NCBI GenBank assembly: GCA_902614235.1 | Contig: CACMKG010000002.1 | Span: 62,001 to 126,000, forward strand | Reading direction: 5' to 3' | DNA from: an uncultured SAR86 cluster bacterium | GTDB lineage: Bacteria > Pseudomonadota > Gammaproteobacteria > Magnimaribacterales > AG-339-G14 | Length of the DNA stretch: 64,000 nucleotides | Shown here: positions 25,302-36,392 of the stretch, piece after piece | Layout: each line of letters opens with the position of its first letter | Numbering within the stretch: the first letter of the stretch is position 1 | Translations under genes and position numbers: made by a program | The notes under the pieces: generated by a model | What the model was told of the DNA's origin: nothing | The model's database searches: none | The model's input: only the letters and a program-made list of their open reading frames with translations

Positions 25302-27648
25302 CAGGCCCAGGCGCTAAAACCTCTCTATTTCCATTTGAATTCATCTCGCTCACAAGGCCAGCGGTTTCCATTGTTTCTATCAAGCGAGCTGCTCTATTAT
25401 AACCTATTCTAAATTTTCTCTGGACTGCTGATATAGACGCTCTTCTGGATTCAACCACAAAAGCAACTGCTTGATCGTAGAATTCATCTTTTTCCGAATT
25501 ATCTCTATCGGAATCTGTGCCATCTGCGACTTCGGGAGCTTTTGTAACTTCATCTAAATAGCTCACCGTTTCTTTATCTTTCCAGTCTTTCACGACTCTA
25601 ATTATTTCTTCTTCTCCAACAAAAGCACCATGAACTCTAAGAGGAATGGAGGTTCCAGATCCAACGTAAAGCATATCTCCCTTTCCCAAAAGCTGCTCTG
25701 CTCCGACTTGATCTAAAACAACCCTAGAATCCATTGATGAAGCAACGTTAAAAGCCATTCTGGCAGAAATATTTGCCTTGATTAGACCGGTAATAACGTC
25801 AACAGAAGGTCTTTGAGTTGCTAGCAACATATGTATTCCTGCGGCTCTCGCTTTTTGAGCTAACCTAGCAATTAATTGTTCAACTTTTTTTCCAACAACC
25901 ATCATCAAGTCAGCAAGCTCATCAACAGCTATTACAATTTGAGGTAATTCAGTCAAATCAGGAATATCGTTTTCCGAAATACCTTTATCTTCATCTATTT
26001 TCATTGTTGGATCCTTAATTGGATTATCATCAGCAATAGCTTTGTTTACTTTTGTATTAAAACCGCTTAAGTTTCTTACCGATAACGCAGACATAAGTTT
26101 GTATCTTCTTTCCATTTCATTTACACACCACCTAAGTCCATATGCAGCCTCAGACATATCTGTGATCACTGGACAAAGTAAATGAGGTAAATCTTCATAA
26201 ACTGAAAGTTCCAACATTTTAGGATCAATCAAAACTAATTTAACTTCTTGAGGGTTTGCTTTATAAAGAATACTCATCAACATTGAATTAAGGGCTACTG
26301 ACTTTCCTGATCCAGTAGTTCCTGCTATTAATAAGTGTGGTAGTGAGGCCAAGTCTTCTAATACGGGTTTGCCTTCAATATCTTTTCCGTAAGCCAAAGT
26401 TAAAGGACTTTTGGCATCTTCAAATTCTTTCGAGGCAATAACTTCTCCTAACATAACGCTTTCTCTATCGGCATTTGGAATTTCAACTCCAATGGTCTCT
26501 CTCCCTTCAATGACTTCTACTATTCTTATACTGCCTACTCCTAACGAACGAGCTAAATCTTTGTTTAGATTTGAAACCATTGAAACTTTTATACCTTTTG
26601 GCAGTTCAACTTCAAATCTAGTCACCACAGGACCGCGCATGGTTTCTCTTACAATTGCATATTCACCTTCAGGACCAGTTACTTTGAATTCTGCTAGCTT
26701 AGTAATTAACGCTTCTTTCAAAATATCCAATTCATAAAGTTGTTGAGAAGACATTTCTTTATTGTTTTCTTTTCTTTCATCCAGTAAAGAAATTTTTGGC
26801 ATCTCGCCAGGGATTTTCTTTTCAAATAACTCTTCTTGCTTCTCTAAAATTACTTTCTTACCCTCGGGTATTTTAGACTCGGCCTTCTTTATTTCAGGTT
26901 TTGGCATTGATCTTATTTTTGACTTATGTTCATTAAGAAATTCTTGCCTATTTTTCTTTTCTCTACTTTTCGCTATTTTTTCTTTCAAAGAAGAAAAGCT
27001 TTCTTTCGATATTTTATTAAGATAAAAAATAAAGTTTATAAACCTATCTTTTAAAACTGAAATCAAATCTTGCCAGTGCAAATTAACTAATAAACTCAAA
27101 CTAACCATAAAGAAAAAAGCTCCAACAATGGTTGTACCAACTGAGCTTAGGTAAGGCAAAGTAGCTTCTGACAAATAACTTCCAAAAATTCCAGCTGAAG
27201 TTTCTGGGAAGTAATTGCTGTAAGGATCTATATGCAGGCTAACTAAAAGAGAAACCGAAAAACAAAGAATAATAAATCCAAAAAAAGTAAAAAGCCCAGA
27301 TTTAACTGGCGCCTCTGAATCTAAACCATCAGCTTTTTTCAAATAATAATTTAGAGGATTAATGAAAAGAACTAACGAGATTATCCAGGCAGTAAGTCCT
27401 AAAAAAGAATATAGAAAGCTACTTATCCAAGCGCCTACAAGACCAATACTATTATTGACAGAAACATCTATGGATTCTCTCCATTGAAAATCATCAATTG
27501 AATATGTCAATAAAGATAGGCTTAGAATTATTCCTGATAACAATTGAAATAAAACGAAGAGGTCTAAGAGAAGCTTCTTTGTTGAAGAACTCACTTGGAA
27601 TCTGGCTTTTACAGATTCAGAAATCGAAGATGTTTTCTTTTTATTCAA
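25291..27648 (-). CDS. ftsK: DNA translocase FtsK
   Basis: 785 aa; N-terminal TM region, AGTTGSGKSVALNSML, C-terminal gamma wHTH domain. Confidence 0.96.
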   Translation of the reverse strand: MNKKKTSSISESVKARFQVSSSTKKLLLDLFVLFQLLSGIILSLSLLTYSIDDFQWRESIDVSVNNSIGLVGAWISSFLYSFLGLTAWIISLVLFINPLNYYLKKADGLDSEAPVKSGLFTFFGFIILCFSVSLLVSLHIDPYSNYFPETSAGIFGSYLSEATLPYLSSVGTTIVGAFFFMVSLSLLVNLHWQDLISVLKDRFINFIFYLNKISKESFSSLKEKIAKSREKKNRQEFLNEHKSKIRSMPKPEIKKAESKIPEGKKVILEKQEELFEKKIPGEMPKISLLDERKENNKEMSSQQLYELDILKEALITKLAEFKVTGPEGEYAIVRETMRGPVVTRFEVELPKGIKVSMVSNLNKDLARSLGVGSIRIVEVIEGRETIGVEIPNADRESVMLGEVIASKEFEDAKSPLTLAYGKDIEGKPVLEDLASLPHLLIAGTTGSGKSVALNSMLMSILYKANPQEVKLVLIDPKMLELSVYEDLPHLLCPVITDMSEAAYGLRWCVNEMERRYKLMSALSVRNLSGFNTKVNKAIADDNPIKDPTMKIDEDKGISENDIPDLTELPQIVIAVDELADLMMVVGKKVEQLIARLAQKARAAGIHMLLATQRPSVDVITGLIKANISARMAFNVASSMDSRVVLDQVGAEQLLGKGDMLYVGSGTSIPLRVHGAFVGEEEIIRVVKDWKDKETVSYLDEVTKAPEVADGTDSDRDNSEKDEFYDQAVAFVVESRRASISAVQRKFRIGYNRAARLIETMETAGLVSEMNSNGNREVLAPGPDAE

Positions 27649-27718
27649 AAAATTTAAGAATATTATTCTGCATTATAGCTATGTAAGTATAATAGAGTTA
27701 AATTTATCTTTCTTTTAA

Positions 27719-28648
<930 letters not shown>

Positions 28649-28660
28649 ATTAAATCTACA

Positions 28661-29389
28661 ATGATTAAAAAGAATATTTATAAAAATATTTCAATCTCAA
28701 AAAAAACTGATACATGCCATATTTCTTTAAATAACCCTAAAAAGTTAAATGCTCTAAGTTCATCCACTTTAGTAGAAATTTCGAAAGCTTGTGACGAAGT
28801 TGCATCGAACAAAAAAATTAAAATAGTCATCTTTTCTTCGACTTCAAAAAATTTTTCTGCTGGAGCTGATTTGACAGAGATAGAAAAAAATAAAACTCTC
28901 GAAGATTACTGGCATGAGAATTACGGAAGAAAATGCATAAATTCCATTTTAAATTTACCACAATTATCTATCTGCTTAATTGAGGGCTATTGTCTTGGAG
29001 GCGCTGCAGTCATTGCCTCCGCTTGTGATTTTAGAATGGCTGAAAAAAATTCCTTAATTGGCTATCCAGAAATAGAACTAGGCATGAACCTGAGCTGGTT
29101 TGGCCTACCTCTTGCTATAAGTTGTTTGGGTTTATCGGAAGCAAAACATGTAATTTTAAGTGGAGAAAAATTTAGTGCTCTGGAAATGCAAAATAAAGGG
29201 TTTATAAATGAAACTTTTGATTTGAGTGACAAGAATAAGTGTTTAAAAAAATGGACTAGTAAGTTTAAGAAAATGCCTGGATTGCAATTAAAAATGATTA
29301 AAAAAAGCGCAAATGAAATAGCTTTTGCTCAAGCCAAAGCTGTGATGCATATGGAATTTGATCAGTTTTTGTTATCAAGAAATAATTAA
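28661..29389 (+). CDS. Enoyl-CoA hydratase/isomerase family protein
   Basis: 242 aa; FSAGADLTEIE, GYCLGGAAVIASACDFRMA. Confidence 0.88.
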   Translation: MIKKNIYKNISISKKTDTCHISLNNPKKLNALSSSTLVEISKACDEVASNKKIKIVIFSSTSKNFSAGADLTEIEKNKTLEDYWHENYGRKCINSILNLPQLSICLIEGYCLGGAAVIASACDFRMAEKNSLIGYPEIELGMNLSWFGLPLAISCLGLSEAKHVILSGEKFSALEMQNKGFINETFDLSDKNKCLKKWTSKFKKMPGLQLKMIKKSANEIAFAQAKAVMHMEFDQFLLSRNN

Positions 29390-30363
29390 AAATTATCTAA
29401 TCTGGATTTAGCTTCTTCATATTCAGAGACCATTTGATCTACTGCAGTTTGAACTGAAGGAGCATCTTTAATTGTACCAATTCCCTGTCCAGATCCCCAA
29501 ATGTCTTTCCAAGCTTTTGAAGAATTATCTTTTTTTGCTATAGCGGAAGTACTGAAATTCATGTCATCTTTACTTCCAGAAGTATGTTCCTCTGGATTCA
29601 ATCCAGCTGCTTCTACACTTGGTCGTAAATAATTACCATTTACTCCAGTAAAAGTTGCAGAATACATTATGTCGTCTGCAGTGCTATCAATAATCATCTG
29701 CTTATAACCAGGGGAAGCATTGGCTTCTTCTGTTGCAATGAATTTAGTTCCAACATAAGCAAAATCAGCTCCAAGTGCTAACGCTGATAAGACCGATGAA
29801 CCTTCTGAAATGCTTCCAGAGAGAGCAATAGGGCCATCAAAGAATTCTCTTACTTCTCGAACCAAAGCAAAAGGACTCAAGGTACCAGCATGACCTCCTG
29901 CACCAGCACATACTAAAATTAAACCATCGGCACCTTCTGACAAAGCTTTTTTTGCATGTCTAATATTTATAACGTCGTGCATAACCACTCCGCCATAACT
30001 GTGCACCGCTTCGGTTACAAATTTTGGTGCTCTTAAGCTGGTAATGATTATTGGTACCTTATGTTTGACACAAACTTCCATGTCATGTTCTAAGCGATCA
30101 TTTGAACTGTGACAAATTTGATTTACTGCAAATGGAGCAACTTTTTTTTCAGGGTTTGCTTCTTTATATTCTTCTAATTCTTTAGAAATTTTTTCAATCC
30201 ATACTTCTAGTTGATCTGCAGGTCTTGCGTTTAAAGCAGGGAAAGATCCAACTATTCCAGCCTTACATTGAGCAATCACCAGTTCAGGATAAGAAACGGT
30301 AAATAGCGGAGCTCCAATGACAGGAATTCGTGTGTTATCTTTTAAAAGTTTTCTTATATCCAT
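29386..30363 (-). CDS. Nitronate monooxygenase (2-nitropropane dioxygenase family)
   Basis: IPVIGAPLFTVSYPELVIAQCKAGIVGSFPALN; GADGLILVCAGAGGHAG; ATG at 30363 (track starts at an upstream TTG, 30381). Confidence 0.87.
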   Translation of the reverse strand: MDIRKLLKDNTRIPVIGAPLFTVSYPELVIAQCKAGIVGSFPALNARPADQLEVWIEKISKELEEYKEANPEKKVAPFAVNQICHSSNDRLEHDMEVCVKHKVPIIITSLRAPKFVTEAVHSYGGVVMHDVINIRHAKKALSEGADGLILVCAGAGGHAGTLSPFALVREVREFFDGPIALSGSISEGSSVLSALALGADFAYVGTKFIATEEANASPGYKQMIIDSTADDIMYSATFTGVNGNYLRPSVEAAGLNPEEHTSGSKDDMNFSTSAIAKKDNSSKAWKDIWGSGQGIGTIKDAPSVQTAVDQMVSEYEEAKSRLDNF

Positions 30364-30494
30364 TATTGCGATGCCACCCAAAAAACAACCATTGCTGTAA
30401 CTGTTAACATGATGATTACAGCAACTAAAGCATCAACTTTGCTATCTGCCTCGGCCGCTTCTTCATCAAATTTTGTTTCTTGATTGTCTTCCAT
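30363..30494 (-). CDS. 43-aa single-TM protein coupled to nitronate monooxygenase
   Basis: MEDNQETKFDEEAAEADSKVDALVAVIIMLTVTAMVVFWVASQ*; stop overlaps downstream ATG as TAATG. Below the size cutoff of the ORF track. Confidence 0.55.
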   Translation of the reverse strand: MEDNQETKFDEEAAEADSKVDALVAVIIMLTVTAMVVFWVASQ

Positions 30495-30496
30495 GA

Positions 30497-31480
30497 TTAA
30501 TTTTTTAATCTAACTCTACCAATTTGTTGGCCCTTGAGAATTTTGTCTATTTCAGAGAATAACTCTTCAAGTCCAACGTCTTTTATTTGATCGTTAATTT
30601 TTTCTAATTTCCAATCCGATGCGAAATTATTCCATATTTCTTTTTTTACATCTATTAAAGTTTCTGCAGAGTCGATACCTAATAAAGACAGTCCTCTCAA
30701 AATAAAAGGGAAAATGCTTGTATTCAAATTAACTCCTCCGACCATGCCACAGCATGCAATTGCTGCTCTTTGGTGAGTGGCTGTTATCAAGTTGGATAGA
30801 ATGTCACTTCCAACGGCATCTACTCCACCTGCCCATCTTGGTTTTGCCAAAGGGCTTTTGATATCTCCTTCAAATTCAGATCTATTAATCACCTCTTTAG
30901 CGCCTAATGATAAAAGAAGATCTGTTTCAGTATCTTTTCCAGTTATTGCCACAACTTCAAATCCAAGTTTTGCTAAAAGCATAACTGCTATAATCCCTAC
31001 TCCTCCAGTTGCACCAGTTACAAAAACTTCTCCGTCCACTGGTTTTACTCCACTAAGTAATATTTTTCTTACACATAATCCAGCAGTCAAACCAGCGGTT
31101 CCGTAGGCCATAGATTCTTCCAAGTCAAAATTATCTGGTTTTTTAATAATCCATTCTTTAGGGACTCTAATGTACTCAGAAAATCCGCCAGAGGTATTCA
31201 TGCCTAAATCGTATCCCGTAACAATTACTTCATCCCCTACTGAAAATTCATCTGAATTTGATTCTTCTACTATGCCAGCAGCATCAATACCTGGAGAATG
31301 GGGATAATTTCTTGATACCCCTTTATTTCCAGAAGCTGAAAGAGCATCTTTGTAATTCAAAGAGGAAAATAAAACTTTGATTAAAACATCTCCCTCAGGA
31401 AGGTCGTCCAAAGTTCTCTCTATCACGTTTGAAACGAAACCATTTTCAGTTTCTTCTGTTACAAAAGCTTTAAAATTCAT
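30497..31480 (-). CDS. Acrylyl-CoA reductase/YhdH-type quinone oxidoreductase (MDR)
   Basis: 327 aa; LNYKDALSASGNKGVSRNYPHSPGIDAAG, GATGGVGIIAVMLLAKLGFEV. Confidence 0.88.
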   Translation of the reverse strand: MNFKAFVTEETENGFVSNVIERTLDDLPEGDVLIKVLFSSLNYKDALSASGNKGVSRNYPHSPGIDAAGIVEESNSDEFSVGDEVIVTGYDLGMNTSGGFSEYIRVPKEWIIKKPDNFDLEESMAYGTAGLTAGLCVRKILLSGVKPVDGEVFVTGATGGVGIIAVMLLAKLGFEVVAITGKDTETDLLLSLGAKEVINRSEFEGDIKSPLAKPRWAGGVDAVGSDILSNLITATHQRAAIACCGMVGGVNLNTSIFPFILRGLSLLGIDSAETLIDVKKEIWNNFASDWKLEKINDQIKDVGLEELFSEIDKILKGQQIGRVRLKN

Positions 31481-31696
31481 AAGTTAAATTTAAAAGCACA
31501 TTTAACATTAAATAAAAAAAATAAGATACTTTAAGTTTACTTTTGCTTTAAATCAGTACAAGACCTAGAGCAATATACTTTAAATGCACTTAAATAGTTC
31601 ATAAAAGCTTAAAAATTTACAAATGTTAAAAATAAAAGGTTTTAATTTATCCGGTTTAATTACCTCTTATTTATTAATTAATAAACAGGAGATGTA

Positions 31697-32299
31697 ATGA
31701 ATAAACTTAAACTATTAATAGTTAGTATTTCTCTGATTCTTGCTTCAGGAATTGCATCAGCAGCTTCAGTATCTGCTAACGCGACTCTACAAAGTGACTA
31801 TACATGGAGAGGTATGACACAAAACAATGGAGATGCATCTGTAAACGGTGGGTTAGACATTGAGTTTGATTCAGGTTTCTATGCTGGAACATGGCTTGCT
31901 GCTGTAGGATCAGGTTCTGAGGTGGATTACTATGGTGGACTAACTGGCGAATTAGGCGATGTTTCTTATGATATCGGCTACATAAAATTTGATTACCCAG
32001 CAGTTGCCGGTGGTGGTGCTGATTTTGAAGAAGCTTACTTAGGTCTTGGAATTGGTGACTTTGGATTAACTTTTGCTTCTGGTCAGGATGCAGCTACTGA
32101 TAATCTCGAAATCTCTTATGCTTTTGGAGACTTTGGTGTTGCTTTTGGTGATTACGACGAAGTAGGTGAGTATTTTTATCTAACTTATGGATTCGAATTT
32201 GCTGGCTTTGCTATGACCGTTGGTTATACAGAATTTGAACATGACACAACTGCTGCAAGTGATGAAGACGCTTTTTTCCTAGATATAGGAATTCTATAA
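31697..32299 (+). CDS. TorF family putative porin (Gcw_chp)
   Basis: 200 aa; signal peptide then SANATLQSDYTWRGMTQNNGDASVNGGLDIEFDSGFYAGTW. Confidence 0.87.
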   Translation: MNKLKLLIVSISLILASGIASAASVSANATLQSDYTWRGMTQNNGDASVNGGLDIEFDSGFYAGTWLAAVGSGSEVDYYGGLTGELGDVSYDIGYIKFDYPAVAGGGADFEEAYLGLGIGDFGLTFASGQDAATDNLEISYAFGDFGVAFGDYDEVGEYFYLTYGFEFAGFAMTVGYTEFEHDTTAASDEDAFFLDIGIL

Positions 32300-32319
32300 G
32301 CTAATTTTTCATATTACCT

Positions 32320-32350
32320 AAAAAACCCCCTTTTTTAAGGGGGTTTTTTT
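32320..32350. terminator. Rho-independent terminator
   Basis: AAAAAACCCCCTTTTTTAAGGGGGTTTTTTT. Confidence 0.9.
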
Positions 32351-32518
32351 ATGGAAATCTCAAATACCACAATATATGGTGTTTTTTTGTTCCAGAAAGA
32401 AGCACATTTGCTTGCAGGATGTAAAAAAAAGGTATAGACCTTTTTTAGTTTAATGGTTTTTAACTAAAATATTATGTTTTAATAGCGGCTTATTTATAAA
32501 TTTATAAATGGAGAAGAT

Positions 32519-33160
32519 ATGAATAAACTAAAATTAACGTTAATTGGTTTAGCCTTAGTATTTGTTTCCACATTTGCTAATGCTGTTTCTGTCTCTGGAA
32601 ATGCGGCTATACAGACCGACTACATCTGGAGAGGAATGACCCAAAATGGTGGCGAAAATTCTGTCAATGTTGGCTTAGATGTTGACTTTGAAAATGGATT
32701 TTACGTTGGTACTTGGGGAGCTACTGTGGGTGTAGGTAATTCTAACTTAGAATTAGACTACTACGGCGGTTATACATTTGAAATGGGTGGCATTGGTGTA
32801 AATATTGGTGCAATTCAAGTTAAATATGATGGGGATAATCAATATGATTTCTCTGAAAACTACATTGCTTTATCACTTCCTATGAATGTTGGCCTTCATT
32901 ATTCTGAAGGTGATGAACTAGGAGACTATGCTGAAATAAGTTGGGGCATGGATGTTGGTGCTGGTTCGTTAGCCATTGCTTATGGCGACATGGATAGCTC
33001 TAATGGAGCAGCTGATGGTGGATCTCATACAACTATCGGTTACAGCATACCGGCTGGAGACCTAACAGTTGATCTTTCTTACAGCGACTTTAGTGGAGAT
33101 ACTAACGCAAATGGAACTATGGCAGACCAAGATGCAGTTGTTTTAACAATTAGCATGTAA
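32519..33160 (+). CDS. TorF family putative porin (Gcw_chp), tandem paralogue
   Basis: 213 aa; VSGNAAIQTDYIWRGMTQNGGENSVNVGLDVDFENGFYVGTW, closely matching the preceding gene. Confidence 0.87.
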   Translation: MNKLKLTLIGLALVFVSTFANAVSVSGNAAIQTDYIWRGMTQNGGENSVNVGLDVDFENGFYVGTWGATVGVGNSNLELDYYGGYTFEMGGIGVNIGAIQVKYDGDNQYDFSENYIALSLPMNVGLHYSEGDELGDYAEISWGMDVGAGSLAIAYGDMDSSNGAADGGSHTTIGYSIPAGDLTVDLSYSDFSGDTNANGTMADQDAVVLTISM

Positions 33161-33177
33161 GTTAGTCTTAGAACTTA

Positions 33178-33209
33178 ATAAAAAACCTCTCTTCGGAGAG
33201 GTTTTTTTA
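33178..33209. terminator. Rho-independent terminator
   Basis: AAAAAACCTCTCTTCGGAGAGGTTTTTTT. Confidence 0.9.
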
Positions 33210-33212
33210 TTC

Positions 33213-34175
33213 CTAATTTTTATTAATGAAATCAAATAGATATTTTCCTACTTCTGTAGGTTGTCGATAAGCAATATCATGCGTACCGTCTTTTATCTCT
33301 TTAAAACTTATCTCTGGAATATCAAGTTTTAATTTCTCTAAACCCAATATAGGACAAACTCCATCATGGGTGCCCCAAATAACTTGGGTATTAATTCTAT
33401 CTAGTCCTATTTTTTTAAAAGCTTCTGAAGAATCTGTCATATTAAAATTTCTAGCCGTCGATAGTAAGGAATCAGTGAAGCCTTTGTATAAAGTTTGCTG
33501 CAAAAAATAATTTTCAAACTCTTCTTTGCCTATAGCCTTAGGATCGTCACTATTTTCTGTTTCAGATGCTGATATATTTTTATAAATCGATGGCAAGGCT
33601 TTAAAAAAATAATCTCCAACTATCGGCATCATAAACAACTTCATTGCCCAATGTGGCTCAGGAATGTAACCAGCGGGCGCGATTAGATTTAAAGTTTTAA
33701 TTTTTTGTTTATTTCTATGGGAGAACAAAGCAGAAATTGGACCTCCCATAGAATAGCCTATCAAATGAAGATCTTCAGAAACTTTCAACGATGTTAATAA
33801 TTCTTCCAAAGTATCTACATAGAAATTAATACTATATTTTTCTTTGGGACGATCAGAATACCCTCTGCCAAAATGATCATAAGATAAAACTTTTCTACCT
33901 GTTGAAAGCAAATCTTCCAAAATTCCATTCCAAACAAAACTTGGAGTTGCAAATCCATGAACCAATACAATTATCTCATCTGAATATAATTCCTTAGGCT
34001 CATGCCAGCGATAAAATATTTTGCCTTTGCTTAAAGATGCTTGATTTCCATAAGAAGGAATTTTAATTTTATTAGGATTTTTTAATTTTAGAGTATTAAA
34101 AATATAAGGAAAACTAATTAAAACTATTAAAGTGATAAAAATTGTTAATGCTGTTAAAGTCATAATTCTCCCCAC
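33213..34175 (-). CDS. Alpha/beta fold hydrolase
   Basis: 320 aa; VHGFATPSFVWN, GYSMGGPIS nucleophile elbow. Confidence 0.87.
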   Translation of the reverse strand: MGRIMTLTALTIFITLIVLISFPYIFNTLKLKNPNKIKIPSYGNQASLSKGKIFYRWHEPKELYSDEIIVLVHGFATPSFVWNGILEDLLSTGRKVLSYDHFGRGYSDRPKEKYSINFYVDTLEELLTSLKVSEDLHLIGYSMGGPISALFSHRNKQKIKTLNLIAPAGYIPEPHWAMKLFMMPIVGDYFFKALPSIYKNISASETENSDDPKAIGKEEFENYFLQQTLYKGFTDSLLSTARNFNMTDSSEAFKKIGLDRINTQVIWGTHDGVCPILGLEKLKLDIPEISFKEIKDGTHDIAYRQPTEVGKYLFDFINKN

Positions 34176-34200
34176 AAAAGATTATATATAAAAATTCTTT

Positions 34201-34926
34201 ATGAATTCTTTTTTAGATAGTGTATTTCAGGGTTTTGTCCATAGAGGGGATACTTCTATTTTTTTAGAGAACACTATCGAAGCCTTTCAATCGGCTGTTT
34301 CTTCAGGTTATCAATATTTAGAAACGGATTTGAGAGAAACTGTTGACGGCAAAATAATAACTTTTCACGATCCTAACTTAAAAAGAATCACTGGCGCTAA
34401 CATAACAATAAGTGAAACTAAGTTTTCTGATATCAGAATGAGAAGATTGCCATCGAGAGAGACCATTCCAACTATTGACGAACTTTTAGAAGAATTTCCA
34501 GATTCTTTTTTTAATATGGATCTCAAAGTAAGTCACATTGAAGAAAAAGTTTTAAGAAAAATTAATTCACATAATGCATTAGAAAGAGTTTGCCTTGGTT
34601 CTTTTAATTCAAGAACAATAAAGAAAATTAATGCTTTGGAACCTAAAATTCTGACTTCAATGGGAGTATCACAAGTAATAATGTATAAATTTTTTTGGAA
34701 AAAAAATAATTCTAGATTGATTCAAATCCCTACTAGTAGGTATGGCATTAAAGTCGTCACAAAAAAATTTATCGACAGGCTCCATGAAGATGGCTATAAG
34801 GTTCATGTCTGGACAATAAATAGCGAGTCGCAAATGCAAACGCTAATTGATTTAGGTGTTGACGGAATAATGACAGACAACGCATCTGGTTTAATGAATG
34901 TCATGAGACAAAATAAACTTATTTGA
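34201..34926 (+). CDS. Glycerophosphodiester phosphodiesterase
   Basis: 241 aa; HRGDTSIFLENTIEAFQSAVSSGYQYLETDLRETVDGKIITFHD. Confidence 0.9.
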   Translation: MNSFLDSVFQGFVHRGDTSIFLENTIEAFQSAVSSGYQYLETDLRETVDGKIITFHDPNLKRITGANITISETKFSDIRMRRLPSRETIPTIDELLEEFPDSFFNMDLKVSHIEEKVLRKINSHNALERVCLGSFNSRTIKKINALEPKILTSMGVSQVIMYKFFWKKNNSRLIQIPTSRYGIKVVTKKFIDRLHEDGYKVHVWTINSESQMQTLIDLGVDGIMTDNASGLMNVMRQNKLI

Positions 34927-36178
34927 TTTTAGGAACCATCCATAAGACTAACAAGCCAGGTATAAATAAGAGCAATAAACTCAAAATTCCAAAATCAGGA
35001 TTATCAAAAGTATATGCTACCCAACCAACCATAATGGGTCCAAAGACTACTGCAGATTTACCAACTAGATTATAAAAACCAAAAAATTCTGCGGATTTTT
35101 CTGGTGGTATTAATTGAGAAAAAATAGTTCTGCTTATAGATTGAACCCCCCCTTGAAAAAGACCGATAGTAGCTGCCAAAAAGTAAAAACCTGAAATTTG
35201 AGTAATGAAAATACTAAATATGGTTACGAAAATATAACCAATAATTCCAATAGAGAGCATCAGCTTGAGACCAAACTTATCTCCTAAAATTCCATATATG
35301 ATAGTGGCGGGAAATCCTACAAACTGAGTAATGATCAAAGCTAAAATCATATCAGATGCTTCCAAGCCAATATCAGCCCCATAAGCCAATGCCATTCTAA
35401 CAATAGTGTCTATTCCATCCATATAAAGCCAATAAGCTAGGAGAAATAAAGATAAAGTTTTATATTTTCTAATGTCTTTGAAAGTCGAAACTACTCTTTG
35501 CAAAGAGTGTACAAAAAGATTTGAAAATTCTATTGAAATGATATTTTCTTTTTTTTCTTGAACGAATTTTAAAAGTGGTAATGAAAAGATACCCCACCAA
35601 ATAGAAACACTTAAAAAAGAAAAAAGTACAGCATCTGTTATTGATTTGAGACCAAAAAATTCTGGATTTTGATACATCGCAACATTAAGTACAAAAAGAA
35701 ACCCTCCTCCTAAGTATCCCAATGAATAACCTAGAGCAGAAACTCTGTTTCTGTTCTCATCCGATGAAACGTTAATTATTAGAGAATCATAAAAAACATT
35801 TCCTCCAGAAAATCCAATGCAAGCAAGTATATAAACTGACATAGCGGTAATCCACATTCCTTGAGCAATAAAAAAAAGCGAACCAGTTGCAATTATTCCA
35901 AGGAAGGCTAAAAGTCCTAAAAAAAGTTTTTTCTTATTAGCTATATCTGCAAGAGCTCCTAAGAAAGGAGCAATACAAACAATTATCAATCCTGAGATCG
36001 AATTTGCGGTTCCCAGCCACGCAGAGCTTTCTGGACCAGATAAATCTCCAGCCCAAAAACTTTTAAAAAAAATTGGAAAAAATCCAGCCATTACTGTTGT
36101 AGCAAATGCAGAATTTGCCCAATCATAAAAAGCCCATGAAATAATTTCTCTGTTTAAATATCTTTTCTTAGAATTCAC
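34919..36178 (-). CDS. MFS transporter, UMF1/Atg22-like
   Basis: 419 aa; ISWAFYDWANSAFATTVMAGFFPIFFKSFW; SRTIFSQLIPPEKSAEFFGFYN. Confidence 0.88.
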   Translation of the reverse strand: MNSKKRYLNREIISWAFYDWANSAFATTVMAGFFPIFFKSFWAGDLSGPESSAWLGTANSISGLIIVCIAPFLGALADIANKKKLFLGLLAFLGIIATGSLFFIAQGMWITAMSVYILACIGFSGGNVFYDSLIINVSSDENRNRVSALGYSLGYLGGGFLFVLNVAMYQNPEFFGLKSITDAVLFSFLSVSIWWGIFSLPLLKFVQEKKENIISIEFSNLFVHSLQRVVSTFKDIRKYKTLSLFLLAYWLYMDGIDTIVRMALAYGADIGLEASDMILALIITQFVGFPATIIYGILGDKFGLKLMLSIGIIGYIFVTIFSIFITQISGFYFLAATIGLFQGGVQSISRTIFSQLIPPEKSAEFFGFYNLVGKSAVVFGPIMVGWVAYTFDNPDFGILSLLLLFIPGLLVLWMVPKIK

Positions 36179-36213
36179 TTTTTTTTTAAATTTTCTTAAG
36201 TATCATATGCATC

Positions 36214-36381
36214 ATGTCAAAAGACCTAAATGACTCTCAAATTACTAAAAATTTAATAATTTTCTTTTTAGTTGTGGCGATTGTAACAGTTGGCTTGGCT
36301 TATTTAGGAATTTATATTCAAGAGTCTGATTACAGAAAAAATATTGAAATAGAGACTAGAGAATCTCTTAAAGAAGACTAG
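36214..36381 (+). CDS. Small single-TM protein (55 aa)
   Basis: MSKDLNDSQITKNLIIFFLVVAIVTVGLAYLGIYIQESDYRKNIEIETRESLKED*; fills the intergenic space; not in ORF track. Confidence 0.5.
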   Translation: MSKDLNDSQITKNLIIFFLVVAIVTVGLAYLGIYIQESDYRKNIEIETRESLKED

Positions 36382-36392
36382 TCTAAGTTTGA

